Below, piece after piece: positions 25,501 to 36,746 of a DNA stretch of 64,000 nt. The notes under the pieces are model-generated. The model did no database searches. It was given only the letters and a program-made list of their open reading frames with translations, and was not told where the DNA came from. Location: NCBI GenBank assembly GCA_016808115.1, contig JAEQBH010005416.1:62001-126000 (forward strand), written 5' to 3'. This stretch comes from Tetrastigma voinierianum. Taxonomy: Eukaryota; Streptophyta; Magnoliopsida; Vitales; Vitaceae. The first letter of the stretch is position 1, and the number at the start of each line of letters is the position of its first letter. A program made the translations under genes and the position numbers.

Positions 25501-26220
25501 TCTATTGACCTCCTTAAATATTAAGCATAATAAATTGTTTCTGTCTCCCCCTGATAACCAAGAAACCCTACATGCCTAAAGTAAGATATCAAACTGAAAG
25601 AACTGATAACACATTTGTGTGAACTAGATAAGATGTGCGACAACATAAATAAGGCCTTAAATTTTGGAATTATGCACATTCCGTTCAACATCTCCAATTT
25701 AATAAACTCGAGATTTGCTACAAGATCCATTTATCCTTCATGTCTCTGGTTTGGAAATAGTATAAATGAGAAGAACTATGCAGTCCAATTAAAAGATCAC
25801 ATGCCCTGAGCGAAAAATTTTAATCTTTGCTAAAAACTCAAACTTCCGTAGCATTTCATTTGCTTATTACAATCAACAAATACAGAAAAACTAAGCCAGA
25901 AACAGCAGAATCCAGCCATAATACATCTTTCCTCTGGTACTCTTGTATGGACCACATAATTTCTCCGATCCAAAAAATGAAATGCAATAGCTCAAACAAC
26001 ATAAACATAAAAATCCTAGATTTCAGTTCATTTAACTGTCTGAAACTAAATGGTATTTCAATTGATAAGGGAATCTGAAAAATCAACAATAGATGATTCC
26101 GTAAACAATTTGTAGTCCACCAAAAAAAAATCCGAGCCACAAAAGCATTGCATTTCCATGCCAATAATTTGCATTTCCCAACAAGTAAAACTAAGTCCAC
26201 CAACAATCAACAGTTTCTAC
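22578..26220. other. Intergenic DNA, one hAT-like MITE candidate
   Basis: No convincing gene is seen. At 23119-23282 the ends GGGCATGTTTG and CCAAACAAGCCC form imperfect inverted termini of a ~164-bp MITE. Open frames on both strands (for instance 25041-25320) have no family resemblance. The part just below 26220 may be 3' UTR of the YIP5-like locus. Confidence 0.4.
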
Positions 26221-26957
26221 TCAAAATATCACTAACAGAGAAAACAACATGTAAATCAAGAAACAGGCATACGCTATCAAACCCCGATGCTCATCTCCAC
26301 AGGATGCCAGCTCCACCAGGAGCCTGGTGCAAACCCGCGTGGACCATAACACAAAAGCCGCCGCCATCCCGAAAATCACCACCCCGCCTTGGGGAACAAA
26401 CAAGGAAAACGCCGACAAAATCACTAGTGGCAGCATACAATACCCAATCAAACTCAGGCACCTGTAGAGATCCAAATTCCCTTGCCTCCCAGCCAACATG
26501 TTAAACACCACATACAAGAACAAAGAAGCTACGATAACCCAACCCAAGATTATACCGAAATGTATCTTCCCGGCAAGCAATTGAAACAATCCGAATCCCA
26601 TCAAGAACAGAAACGGTCCCGACAAATCGGCGTCCTCGTGAAGGTTCGGGTTCACGCGAAAAGGGTTGAGAATTGACAACGTCTTGTTCCAGATTTGCTT
26701 GGTATTGATACCAAGCTCTTCGACAGGCAGCTCGTCGCTCAGTTGCCGATGCCGATGGTGTTCGCGCCAAACTGTGGGGCTGGAAACGACGTCGTAGCGG
26801 CCGCGGACCCTACGTCGAAGGACATAAAGGGGATACTAGGATTTGCAGGGCGCGGGGGCTGGAACGGGGCTGTGGGAAGGCGGCGCTGCGCCGCCACGGG
26901 TCCGGGATTGCCGCCGGAGGGGAAGACCACCGGCGGAACATTGAACTCCTTGGACAT
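26221..26957 (-). pseudogene. YIP5/YIPF5-like Golgi membrane protein, frame broken
   Basis: From ATG at 26957 the frame gives MSKEFNVPPVVFPSGGN, a Pro-rich PTAPFQPPRP segment and IPFMSFDVGSAAATTSF, then stops at 26739 after 72 codons. The next frame takes over with VEELGINTKQIWNKT, LNPFRVNPNLHEDADLSGPF, FHFG-like KIHFGIILGW, the family motif DLYRCLSLIGYCMLP and a last helix ending LLVIF at 26221. Relatives carry a SFEDEPPLLEELG segment at the junction; here it is shortened and a net two extra (or one missing) bases shift the frame. YIP5 proteins have a cytosolic N-terminus and five membrane helices and act with Rab GTPases in ER-Golgi transport. There is no intron across the ~740 bp, so a retrocopy is possible, but I see no adjacent poly-A tail. 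An assembly error at the junction is the other option. Confidence 0.75.
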
Positions 26958-27258
26958 TGGAGCAGAAATCGTAAAGCGGATTTCCTCAAAAAAAAAAAAA
27001 TTAGGGTTCTCAGAGATGGGAAATCGTGGGAACAAGAAGAGATCTGGGGCAAAGAAAATTGGGGGATTCGATGAGAGAGGAATTGTAGGGGAAAGTGAGA
27101 TCAATCCCGGAGCCCGAGCAGAGAGCATAAAGCGGAGATGGGAATTGATTTTCTTGGGAAAATGAGAATTCCGAGACTGTAGAATTTGACGTGAGAGATC
27201 TAGCGGGTCGGAGAGAGGTTTTGTGGTGGAAAGCTTTTGAGGACACTTCGTTTTTCAC

Positions 27259-28358
27259 AACATTTATTACAAAGCAAGTGGGGAAGACTCCATTATTATT
27301 ATTCTAGAAACAGTTTTTTAAGTGGAAATAGAAAACCATTTTACAAAAATAATAATATTAATTATTTAGGTGGTCTTTTTTTTTTTATTTTTTTTAACTA
27401 CATGGGCTTTTTTTTAAATGCATAAAGAAATAAGGAAAAAAATGAAAACCATAAAAAGTAAATAAATATAATGAAATATCTATCTTCTTTCATTCTTTTT
27501 TTTTTTTTTTTTTTGAGTTAAATACGTTCTATGAATCTCTTTTACTTTCTTTATTAAAGAAAAAAAAATGATTAAAACACATCAAATAAGCCTAAATAAA
27601 ATAGAATGAAATATCTTTCTTCTTTTTCATATTTTTTCTTGAAAAATAACTCATTGTGAATAAAAATGCCCTTCTTTATTATATGTATTTATAATATATT
27701 TTTAAAAAATATGTTATTTTACAAGAAAACAAAAAAAAACATTTTTATCAAATTTTGATGGCAGGTTAAATTTTCAAATTTGAGTTTCCATTTCAGTTTG
27801 TGTAATTGCATCGTGAGTTTTGTCCCAAAATAAAGAATATTTAAAATAAAAAATATCAATTTAGTATACGTTAAAAAAATGTTTAAGCTAGTAACTTCAT
27901 CTTCATTAAAACCGTAATTAATGATTACAATTTTAATTTTTTAAAGTTAAAATCATAGTTGTTGATTACGGTTTTGAGCTTCAAGTTAAAACCATAGTTG
28001 TTAACTATAATTTTAATCACTAGTTTAAATATTATTTTCAAAAACATATTAAATTCATATTTTTTTTAAAAAGTATTATTTTCAGATAAAACTCATGTAT
28101 TGCAGTATTTTGTTCTGGAATCAATCAAACAATGTCTAGAATTTAAAAAGAATTATTATATTTTAAGAATTAGAAAATTATAGAACTTAACATCGATCAA
28201 ACCAAGTAACTAGCATTAAAAGGATAATCTGAAATCATTTTCAATAATTTTGCCACTTATCTATAAGTAGAATCATAATTTTATAAAAGTTTTTACTTAG
28301 AAAATAAACTAGAAAGTAAGAAAAACTTAATGTATTGGATAATGCTAATTTAAAAATA

Positions 28359-28406
<48 letters not shown>

Positions 28407-28590
28407 AGAAATCAACCAAAAAACTGATGCTATGAATTATAATTTACCATTTATTCTATACATACACACAACCACGTTTTTGGAATTTTCTCATTACATA
28501 AAAAAATTTTTTACAGTAAATGAGTTATAGTTAATGGAATGAGATAAGACGAATCTCACGTGTCAATCACATAAGTTACCCGAGTTTTAC
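27259..28590. other. AT-rich DNA with MITE-like and TA repeats
   Basis: Poly-T runs (27379-27412, 27495-27515) and a pure TA run (28364-28400) occupy this stretch. At 27890-28030 an AAACCATAGTTGTTAACTA-like word appears in alternating orientation, similar in style to the MITE interior at 6650-6830. No gene is seen. Confidence 0.45.
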
Positions 28591-28870
28591 AAAAAGTAAT
28601 CGGTAGCGATCACGGCGTCGCGATATTAATATCAGCGTCGCCGAGCATCAAGACAGTATCGGTGCGGTTCGCTGAACAAGTCGCCTCGGAAGATCTCGGT
28701 AATCGGGCCATAAACAAGCCAAAACACGTGGAACCGCGCGACCTCTCGATTACCTGCTCCCTCAACTCCTTATCCCAATACAATAAGCATTACGTCATAA
28801 TTACAAACCACTCATAATGATCCACGATGTATTCCTTGGTATCAGTATATAACTACAAGCATGTAAAGAA
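28591..28870. other. G+C-rich island, possibly an LTR or promoter remnant
   Basis: In surroundings that are very A+T-rich, 28600-28765 has many CpGs (GGCGTCGCGAT, TCAGCGTCGCCGAGC, GGAACCGCGCGACC). It is followed by CATTACGTCATAATTAC and a TATATAAC word near 28846. This order (CG-rich block, TGACG-type element, TATA) fits an LTR or a promoter. No coding region follows it. Confidence 0.35.
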
Positions 28871-31800
28871 AATAGGAGGGAGATTCTTTTTTTTATTAAA
28901 CAATATTCATTAGAGAAATAACACAAATTATTTTGGAAGGAATTTGATACCTTTCTGATTAATGCTTTAATTTTCTTTAATGAATAATCTAAACAAAAAA
29001 AAAGAATTTAAATTTATAGTTGATTAGTTATAGTCTTATAGATTGAGTAAAAATGGCAATAATTTATCCATAATTGAGTAAATAAATGTTTCGTGACATA
29101 ATATCAATAAAAAACATAACTCAAATTGCTAAAAGTGCATTAAAACATAAGGAGTGAAAGAGTCCGGGTTCGAATCCCAATGAAAATAGCTTTGTGACGA
29201 ATATATTACGATGATATAATATAAAGTAAATAGTTATCAAAAAAATATATGCATATAATGAAAATTTGATTTACTTATTATACCTTAAAAATTAAACTTT
29301 ATTTTTCGACATCATAGAGACTTTAATTAGTCTATTTTTTATGTCTCGCTGAATCCTTAACCATTAAGTCAAGTCTCATTGGAAAAAATTAAATTTCACA
29401 AAACCTCTTGGTAAGGTTGTTGGTGCATTATGCATTTCATGCATTTTGTTTTATTTATTTTACACTAAAAGTCATTGAAATTTTATTTTGTTCAAAATCA
29501 GACTATGGATTGTTTTCAACTGAAAGCTCATGCTAAATATATATATTTTTTCAAAATTATTTAAAAGATTTCAAGTTGTAAAAGTTGATTGTAAAGCCAA
29601 AAAAAAAGCAAATTAGTGAAGGACATTACTCAACTAGTTGAATTGGTTAATCGGTTTAGCTCATCTAATTGAGGATCAGTTGAAATTAATAAAAACTTTA
29701 TCTTTTTCAAAATGTTTGTTCGATGGATCAAATTTAAACCTCATTTAGACGAGGATTACTAAAAGATAATCGAGGACCAATAGTCACCTACAAACAGCGA
29801 CAAATCCAAGATTTTATATTTGGTATGTTAATATTATAATTTTTTTTAAAAGCATAAAAAGGGATTTATAAATGTTCTGCCTACAAAGCATTTTATAGGC
29901 TAGTTTGAAATTTCAACTCCCATATAAAAGCTCCAATCTCATGGTTTTCAAGAGCTTAACCTTAAATATTTCTTAAATATATTTGACACTTTTTTTTTTT
30001 TACAATGCAAACAGAAAATTCATTGGTTGAGCGGTAATACTTTTTTTACATCTAACATGTAAATTAAACCGTTAAAACAAATGACGATATAACATCCAAG
30101 CTTAATAATAAAGTTAATAAACTGCTTAGCGCCTATGTTAAATAATCCTAATATGCATAAAATACATAAGATTCAAAGTCTAACGAAACATACTACAGGG
30201 ATTTGAATTAACTTTTCTGTTCGATCAAAGCAGCGTTGTCATTTGAATCGCCCACATAAAAACCAATGAACAACCATATACCTCGATGACAAAAACATAA
30301 AAAAAACAAAAGAAAATCAATGAAAAACTCAGCTTGGGTATATTTGACACTTGATGAGTATTTTTTTAATAAAAAAAATACCTTATTTCAAGACTTGCAT
30401 ATCATTTATATACCATTTAGGGGCATTTGGAACATGAAAATGGAGAGGTGGTACGGGGATCTCATTACCCCTTCAACTTATTTTTATGTTTAGATTAAAT
30501 TTAAAGGGTGTTAGGCTAAAAGAATTTATTGGAACGATAATTCAATTGTAAAGGAAGTTTAGCTGAAACTTCAAAAACAGTACAACCCTCACTTTATTTA
30601 CGTGTTTGAAAAGAGTGGATGAAAACAAGAGGTGCTGAATTACATTAATCTTTTTTTTTTTTTTTGACAACAAAATTATATTAATCTTCTTTTTGCATTA
30701 TTTTTTTATTAATAAAAGGTAATATATTGATAAAAAAAAAGGACTAAAGGCAACCAAAAGTATACGAAAAGGAAGCCAACAGGAAACAAGTGGGCGAACA
30801 AAAAATATAACCATAGTAAATTTGTCAAAAAAGAAACTTTCATCTTTTGAATAAAGGGGGCTTCATTCTGAAAGACAATCATGTTCCTTTTCCGTCAAAT
30901 AATCCAAAATAAATAAAGAGGGGTTACCGTTCAAATCTTATTTCGTTTTTTACCAACCGGAACTCTTTGTCAACTCACAAAGGAGGGGATAATCCAACTG
31001 AAACCAACCACTATAAAAAGAAAAAAAGAACTAGCAAAATGGTTTTAATTAATCTTATTTTGTACTTATTTGCTAATCTATATGCAATTATTTTTATATA
31101 CTTTTAATTATATGATTTACTTCATTTATATTTAATTTTACAAATCAAAAAAACATCAGCCCATTCATCCCCCTCATGCAGGCTTCAATCCAAAACCAAT
31201 GTTTTACACTTTTTAAATCCACTCCAAAACAAATATTTTCTTAATTGTTTAATCTATATTATCATTATTATTTATTTTTAATAAAACATGATTTTTTTGG
31301 TTCCATCTGTATCATTTTTTACTATAGAGTTTTTGTCTTAAGACTAAGAGGTTAAAACACATTTATAATATCTATGGTTATACATAATTATATTGATTCT
31401 GATCACTGTTCCAGTATGTTCTCTAACACGGCGCCTCAAAGGTCATAACGCTTACTGTTGAAAATCATTACCAATTTGGCACTGATTGTTTTCAAGATTA
31501 TCGCAGTCTTTCTATATGATATCGCCATGATCGCTCAATCCAATCTATATCTTTCTTCCACCATTTTTTTTCATAATTATTCACAAAATATTTATTTAAC
31601 TATCGCCACATTTTGTCGTCGCCCAGCAATGTTTTATCGCATTCCATTAACGTATTTTGAACAATAACACTTATTTCATCGTTTGTTATTACTTCATATG
31701 TAAGATTTTGAACGTATAAAACGGTAAAGCAAATTCAATCAAAAAGAGACATCAAGTCAAATCATAATCATTAATATACCGTAAAACTAAAGTTATATAT

Positions 31801-32200
31801 ATAACAATCATCATAAAATTATCAAATATGTAGATTTTGAACCAATTCATTGTGCTATTAACTTGGATATTACGTCATCTTCTAGAGTTTTTAAAGGATT
31901 TGATTTAGTATTTCTATCGAATGTATTACTAGATTGAATCAATCAAATTATTCTATTTTCAAAAAAATAAGGATATCCAAAGAAATAGAGCAAAGCAAAA
32001 AAATACATGCTTCAAACAAAAAACTCGCCTCCACAATGGAGCAATCCTTAAAGCAGTAACGATCACAATAACAATACATCAAATATTCGCAAATATCGCT
32101 GTAAACCATTCACAAGCAATATCGGGTATACGATGAAAATTCCATTTTTATGATTTAAATGATATATTTAATAAATCAGAGATAATGCATAATTATTAAG
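28871..32200. other. AT-rich intergenic DNA with SINE-like fragments
   Basis: A tRNA-like B box (GGGTTCGAATCCC, near 29171) marks a SINE-like fragment at about 29130-29240, and an inverted A-box fragment lies at 29335-29385. The rest is A/T-rich with poly-A runs. Around 30730-31020 an A-rich block resembles inverted LINE 3' debris. There is no gene. Confidence 0.4.
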
Positions 32201-32219
32201 GAAGAGATAAGGCAAATTG

Positions 32220-32870
32220 AAATGGGGATGCAGTGATACCGAAAAGCTTTTGGGATGCCACTCGTCAAACTCATACCCTTTTAGTTTTAAGCTAAATCTC
32301 AAAAAATTGTGCTGGAAAGAAAATATAGCTTTAGATGCTTGTGATATTTTGTTATCGGGCCAAGATGCCTAGAAAGATCTTCGGGTAAGAGCATCTTCAA
32401 CAGTGGAGCAAAAACAAAATTATAGATGCTCACTTGAAAAAAAAACCTTTTCCAACAGTAAAGCAATCCTTCAAGCAAATGACATAAATAACAAATATTA
32501 TCATTATTTCGTGAACAAGCACGAATCATATCAAAGAATTCGATTGGCTGACGTGGAAATTCATTTGCCTCAGCAATATGACCAAGTAGAAAGTGCTCTT
32601 GATATAGACAACGAAGCAGATATACTTTAATTATTAAAAAAGAGAGCAGAAATTGTAATAGATTTAGTATGAAGCAGTTTTGCATTTGTCATCGTTAAAG
32701 CTCACACCCTTGGGCTTTGCCACCAAAAGTTGTTGAGCAAAAAGATACTTTAGATCGCTAATTTTTATTAACTCATTCGAGATGCTTATCCTGCCTGATT
32801 GAAATATTGAGCGTTTTACCACATAAGCTAATGTTCTATTCATAATATTTAATAAAATTAAAAATATCAT
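32220..32870. mobile_element. MITE-like non-coding repeat
   Basis: The words AAGAGCATCTTCAACAGTGG (32389) and GAGC-bearing inverted partners such as TAGATGCTCACTTG (32423) are of a type common in plant MITEs. Open frames of 128 codons (minus) and 75 codons (plus) overlap in antisense and resemble no protein family I know. Boundaries are uncertain. Confidence 0.3.
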
Positions 32871-33023
32871 TTTTCATATGTATACTAAACATCTTAAAAT
32901 ACACGAAAAATTAATTGTTGCAACACATTCTCAAATAACCACTTACAAAAGAGAGCACATCAGAAATGGCAAAGGAAACGTGTGTATATATATATATATA
33001 TATGAAGTTGAATTATTATTAAA

Positions 33024-33241
33024 GACATGACGTGTATAGCATATGACCACATAGGCTAATTTGCCAAGTCTTAGACTTGTAACACATAAACAATATTCTA
33101 TGTCTGAAAAACATGTTTTGCAAAGATTCTTATCCTAAAATCTTGTTTCAGACATAGGATATTGTTTTATGTGTTACCAAGTCTACGAGCTTGGCAAAAA
33201 AATTTAGCCTCTCATGAGTCATTTGCCTTACACGTCATGTC
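33024..33241. mobile_element. Snap-back hairpin repeat (foldback MITE)
   Basis: The left arm 33024-33104 (from GACATGACGTG to TATGTC) and the right arm 33151-33241 (GACATAGGAT to CACGTCATGTC) are inverted copies with small gaps. A 46-nt spacer separates them. A TA run (32985-33003) lies just upstream. Confidence 0.75.
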
Positions 33242-33276
33242 TGAAAAACATGTTTTGCAAAGATTCTTATCCTAAA
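33101..33276 (+). repeat. 39-bp direct repeat, one copy in the loop, one outside
   Basis: TGTCTGAAAAACATGTTTTG and its continuation (39 bp) occur at 33101-33139 and again at 33238-33276, with a period of 137 bp. The first copy fills most of the hairpin spacer. The second starts at the outer end of the right arm. Confidence 0.85.
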
Positions 33277-33855
33277 CTAATACAAATTTTTTTAAAAATT
33301 ACAGAAATAGTTTGAAAAGCAAACTAATGTCCAAAGTAACGTGTTTAAGCCAAGTTAGAAATTTTTTTAAATTAATGTCATGGTCAATGACTGCACCTTT
33401 AACTTAAAAAATTTTCCAATGCCGTAATCAAGCATTACTGTGATTTCTCGATGTATATGCCAACGCTACGCATACATTAGTTTGAACATTATTTTGATTT
33501 TCAACCTATATTTATAAATTTTTTTTTTAAACAAAAAACCTATTTTTATCCAAAACTCAACAAAAGCCACAAAGTGTAAAACTCAAAGCAAAGGTTTCTT
33601 ATTTTCTTCCCCAGAAATCCCTCTACTCTTCATCTCTTTTGCGTGAAACAAAAGCAGCATACAAAAGACCATACCAGATGTGAGGATGCGAAAGCTCCCC
33701 CGAAAAGCATCCATCATCGTCGTCCACATCCATGTCCAACAGGCATACATCCAAAAGCATCCTCTCCTCTCCACATTTTCAGCTACAGCTTCTGCTTTCC
33801 CGTGATTTCGGTTTCAGTTATGGGTTCTACTTTCTTGCAAGGGACTCACTAGTTC

Positions 33856-33895
33856 CCCTTCCTTCCTTCCTTCTTTCACCTGCTTTATATATAAA
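33856..33895 (+). promoter_or_regulatory. DMP gene core promoter: pyrimidine patch and TATA box
   Basis: A C/T-rich patch (33856-33881, repeating CCTTCCTT) is followed by TATATATAAA at 33886-33895, 78 bases before the ATG at 33973. This is the usual plant Y-patch/TATA layout and predicts a 5' UTR of about 50 nt. Confidence 0.6.
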
Positions 33896-33972
33896 CAGCA
33901 CCTCCATCTCAATTCTCAACTTCCAACCACCTTTGTCAGGCCTATAGATTAGAAAAAGAAGGGTTGGCTCTC

Positions 33973-34608
33973 ATGGAAATCAAGGTTGAACATGAGGAAT
34001 TGCAGCATACCAATGGCCAGAACGTCCCCCTCCTGCAAGACACGGCCATGCCCCGGGAAGAAGAGAAGACTCTGATACAGAAGGCCATTAGCCAGACGTT
34101 CGAGAGCACTGCTCATTTGGCCAATCTTTTGCCCACCGGAACTGTTCTTGCTTTCCAGATTCTGGCACCTATTTTTTCAAACCAGGGGGAGTGTGATCCT
34201 GTCAGCCGATTCATGACTGCAGCCCTTGTAGCCCTCTGTGGGGTGTCATGTTTTCTGGCGTGCTTCACGGACAGCATCAGGGACAAGAAAGGAAGCGTTT
34301 GTTATGGGTTGGCCACGTTCCGTGGCTTGTGGATTGTTGATGGATCAGCCACCATCTCACCTGAACTTAATGCAAAATATCGGTTGAGGTTTATAGATTT
34401 CATGCATGCCTTCTTGTCAATACTAGTGTTTGCAGCCATTACTTTGTTTGATAAGAATGTGGTGCAGTGCTTCTATCCAACACCATCAGATGAAGCCAAG
34501 GAGATCCTCGCAGCTCTCCCCGTTGGGATTGGAGTCATCTGCAGTATGTTGTTTGTCGTGTTCCCCACCAAACGCCATGGAATTGGCTTCCCCCTCTCTG
34601 CAAACTAA
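33973..34608 (+). CDS. DMP (DUF679) membrane protein
   Basis: A single intact exon of 211 codons. The start is the ATG at 33973 (MEIKVEHEEL); the frame is open three codons further up but has no ATG there. An acidic N-terminus of about 40 residues is followed by the DUF679 core: FESTAHLANLLPTGTVLAFQ (43-62), then the first membrane span to about 69. The second span lies near 80-98 (MTAALVALCGVSCFLACF) and ends FTDS-I-RD. The central GLATFRGLW is at 112-120. The third span is near 142-160 and the fourth near 178-197 (ILAALPVGIGVICSMLFVVF), ending PTKRHGIGFP. Length and the four-span layout match the family. DMPs are plant membrane proteins of ER, tonoplast or plasma membrane. Some act in membrane remodelling during senescence, and the DMP8/9 group acts in gamete fusion, where loss gives haploid induction. 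Which subgroup this one belongs to needs a tree. Only it, among the genes of the window, looks fully functional. Confidence 0.93.
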   Translation: MEIKVEHEELQHTNGQNVPLLQDTAMPREEEKTLIQKAISQTFESTAHLANLLPTGTVLAFQILAPIFSNQGECDPVSRFMTAALVALCGVSCFLACFTDSIRDKKGSVCYGLATFRGLWIVDGSATISPELNAKYRLRFIDFMHAFLSILVFAAITLFDKNVVQCFYPTPSDEAKEILAALPVGIGVICSMLFVVFPTKRHGIGFPLSAN

Positions 34609-36301
34609 ATACCATTTCCTCTTCGTTTTCCTCATTATTCATACCTCAATCTTCTCACAATTGTATGATTTATTCATTCCTACTTTTTCCCTTTGGAAAA
34701 CTAGACAGGCAGTGAAGTTCTCTGTAAAAATCTGCACACAGAAAAAGATTGTTATTCAAATAGTATGTACGTACGAGAAAAGTATATATTAGAAATCTGA
34801 TTACATAAGAACTTTTCTGAAGGCATGTTATCCACCTGTGCTAAACAGAACGTTCTTTGGGCCATCAAAAAACTGTCTGAAATAAGGCTTTAGTTGGAGC
34901 AGTTTACATGGACTTCACATTCAGAAATATCAGGCATATAGCCCAAGGCTCTCCCTGTAAAAGTTCAAACTTATATGGTAGGTTTCACAGATAACTCAGT
35001 GCAAGAAATAGCAACAAGGAACTCATTTGGAATTGGAAGAAAAACACACACGGGGAAAAATAATGCTCAACAAGTTGGCTTGAATTTCAGGAATAAATTA
35101 AGGGAAACAAGAGATAAATTTTGAGCAATGGGGAAGCAACAAACAGGAGCATATGTTGAAATGTTAAGCATAATTTCAAAATTATAGAAAAAAAATTTAC
35201 ATCAATCATAAAATTAATGAATTAATGACTTATTCACATATTATTTGATTATGTAAGGTTCAATCAGTTAAAGTATATTCAATAAGGTTGATATGAATCA
35301 GGCCACTTCTGGAAGAACAAAAGTGTAATTTTCTTTCACCATCAACTGATAGCTTTACAGTTTAAAACGAACCAAAAAAATGCAGAGTTTCCTATTATTC
35401 AACAGAAGATCTGTTGGTGGTGCAAGAATACTTTCTTGATCCTAGCACAGTGGACAAATTGGTCCAGAGTATTCCTGACCATTGTGCTCTGAAGCTCTGG
35501 AATTTTCCTTCCAGGAGTTTGCAGCATTTTCCAAATATAGCTAGCTGTGCAGCTCCTATCGAGCCCTAAAGGAAATTTATCACAGAAGAAAGATGTAAAG
35601 AACTTGACCAACAAGAATGTGGATATCTTGCTGAATCTCAAGTGCCATTCTGGGAGGCAAGTACAGAATTGCATCTGTTTCTAGCACTTGCAAGATTTGT
35701 TTACCTGGTCCCATCTTCCCATGCTCTACTGAACTTTCTCTTAAAATCGATTAGAAGGTAATGAACTTAAATTAGTGAAGATTTTGTGACATGCAAATAT
35801 TAAAAACCGAAATAACCACATATAGAAATACAGAAAGCAATAAATAAGGGGCTTGATATCGTATATCAGAGTGTTGGGCATGTGAATAGAAAATAATTTT
35901 ATGGTTATTGATGAGAAATGGAACTAAAACTCAGGAGTATTATAAGAATCTGTTGAAGATTTGGCTAAGTTGTTCATGAAATATGGTTTTCATAATTAAA
36001 CACTGTATAGTTTGTACAGCATCACATAGATCCTAAAATTTCGTTAGGATTAATTTCTTTCCTTGCTTTTAGATTTTAGAGGGAAAATATTTTCAGTGTA
36101 TCATCTTGTATCAAGATCTTAAAGAGAGAGAGAGAGAACTTTTCATCAAAATTTTTCATTTTATCTTCCCCCCCCCCAACCCAACTCTTTTTTGTTTAAT
36201 TATTCTTCTGGTGACCTTAATCGCCATGACATCTCCCTAACCACCTTTCTTGCTGTTACTTTCAGAACTGTTTGCAAAGGATATTTTTTCTTTTCTTTTT
36301 A

Positions 36302-36305
<4 letters not shown>

Positions 36306-36362
<57 letters not shown>
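36306..36362. repeat. 57-base T tract
   Basis: An uninterrupted run of about 57 T abuts the 192-bp duplication that starts at 36363. Length in such runs is unreliable in assemblies. Confidence 0.9.
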
Positions 36363-36363
<1 letters not shown>

Positions 36364-36746
36364 AAAGAACCTATTTCACATTGTCATTTAATCTACCTTT
36401 ATCTTTAATGTCTGAAGCATCCAAATCTGTTACTTCAATCAATAATACTACGACACGTCAACATTCAACCAAGCTTCCATTCACAATGAAAACCCAGCCC
36501 ATCAAATCACTACTTCCAACTTGAATGGGAGAAACTCCATGGAGAAAAAAAAAAGAAAGAACCAATTTCACATTGTCATTTAATCTACCTTTATCTTTAA
36601 TGTCTGAAGCATCCAAATCTGTTACTTCAATCAATAATACGATACGTCAACCTTCAACCAAGCTTCCATTCACAATGAAAACCCAGCCCATCAAATCACT
36701 ACTTCCAACTTGAATGGGAGAAACTTCAAAGTGGTCACAGTTAGCG
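36363..36746. repeat. 192-bp tandem duplication
   Basis: The unit starting GAAAGAACC(T/A)ATTTCACATT at 36363 begins again at 36555 with only a few changes (for instance TACGACACG against ACGATACG). The duplicated part includes the end of the unidentified minus-strand open stretch (ITHFIFH...). The second copy is preceded by an A-rich insertion. Confidence 0.85.

Noticed and set aside
26695..27258. Overlapping long frames on both strands around the YIP5-like start
   Set aside because: They are shadows of the G+C-rich YIP5-like 5' end in other frames; only the MSKEF frame resembles a protein.
29160..29185. Possible tRNA gene (GGGTTCGAATCCC)
   Set aside because: Only a B box is convincing. There is no acceptor stem, anticodon arm or matching A box at the right distance, so it was called a SINE-like fragment.
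32299..32685. 128-codon minus frame that might be a transposase piece
   Set aside because: No catalytic motif or family resemblance, and it overlaps a plus frame in a MITE-like repeat.
33583..33852. Short frames upstream of the DMP start
   Set aside because: They lie in the promoter and 5' flank, are in conflicting frames and resemble no protein.
33964..33972. Three extra N-terminal codons (TTG start) for the DMP gene
   Set aside because: Plant nuclear genes rarely start at TTG; the ATG at 33973 is in frame and gives the expected length.
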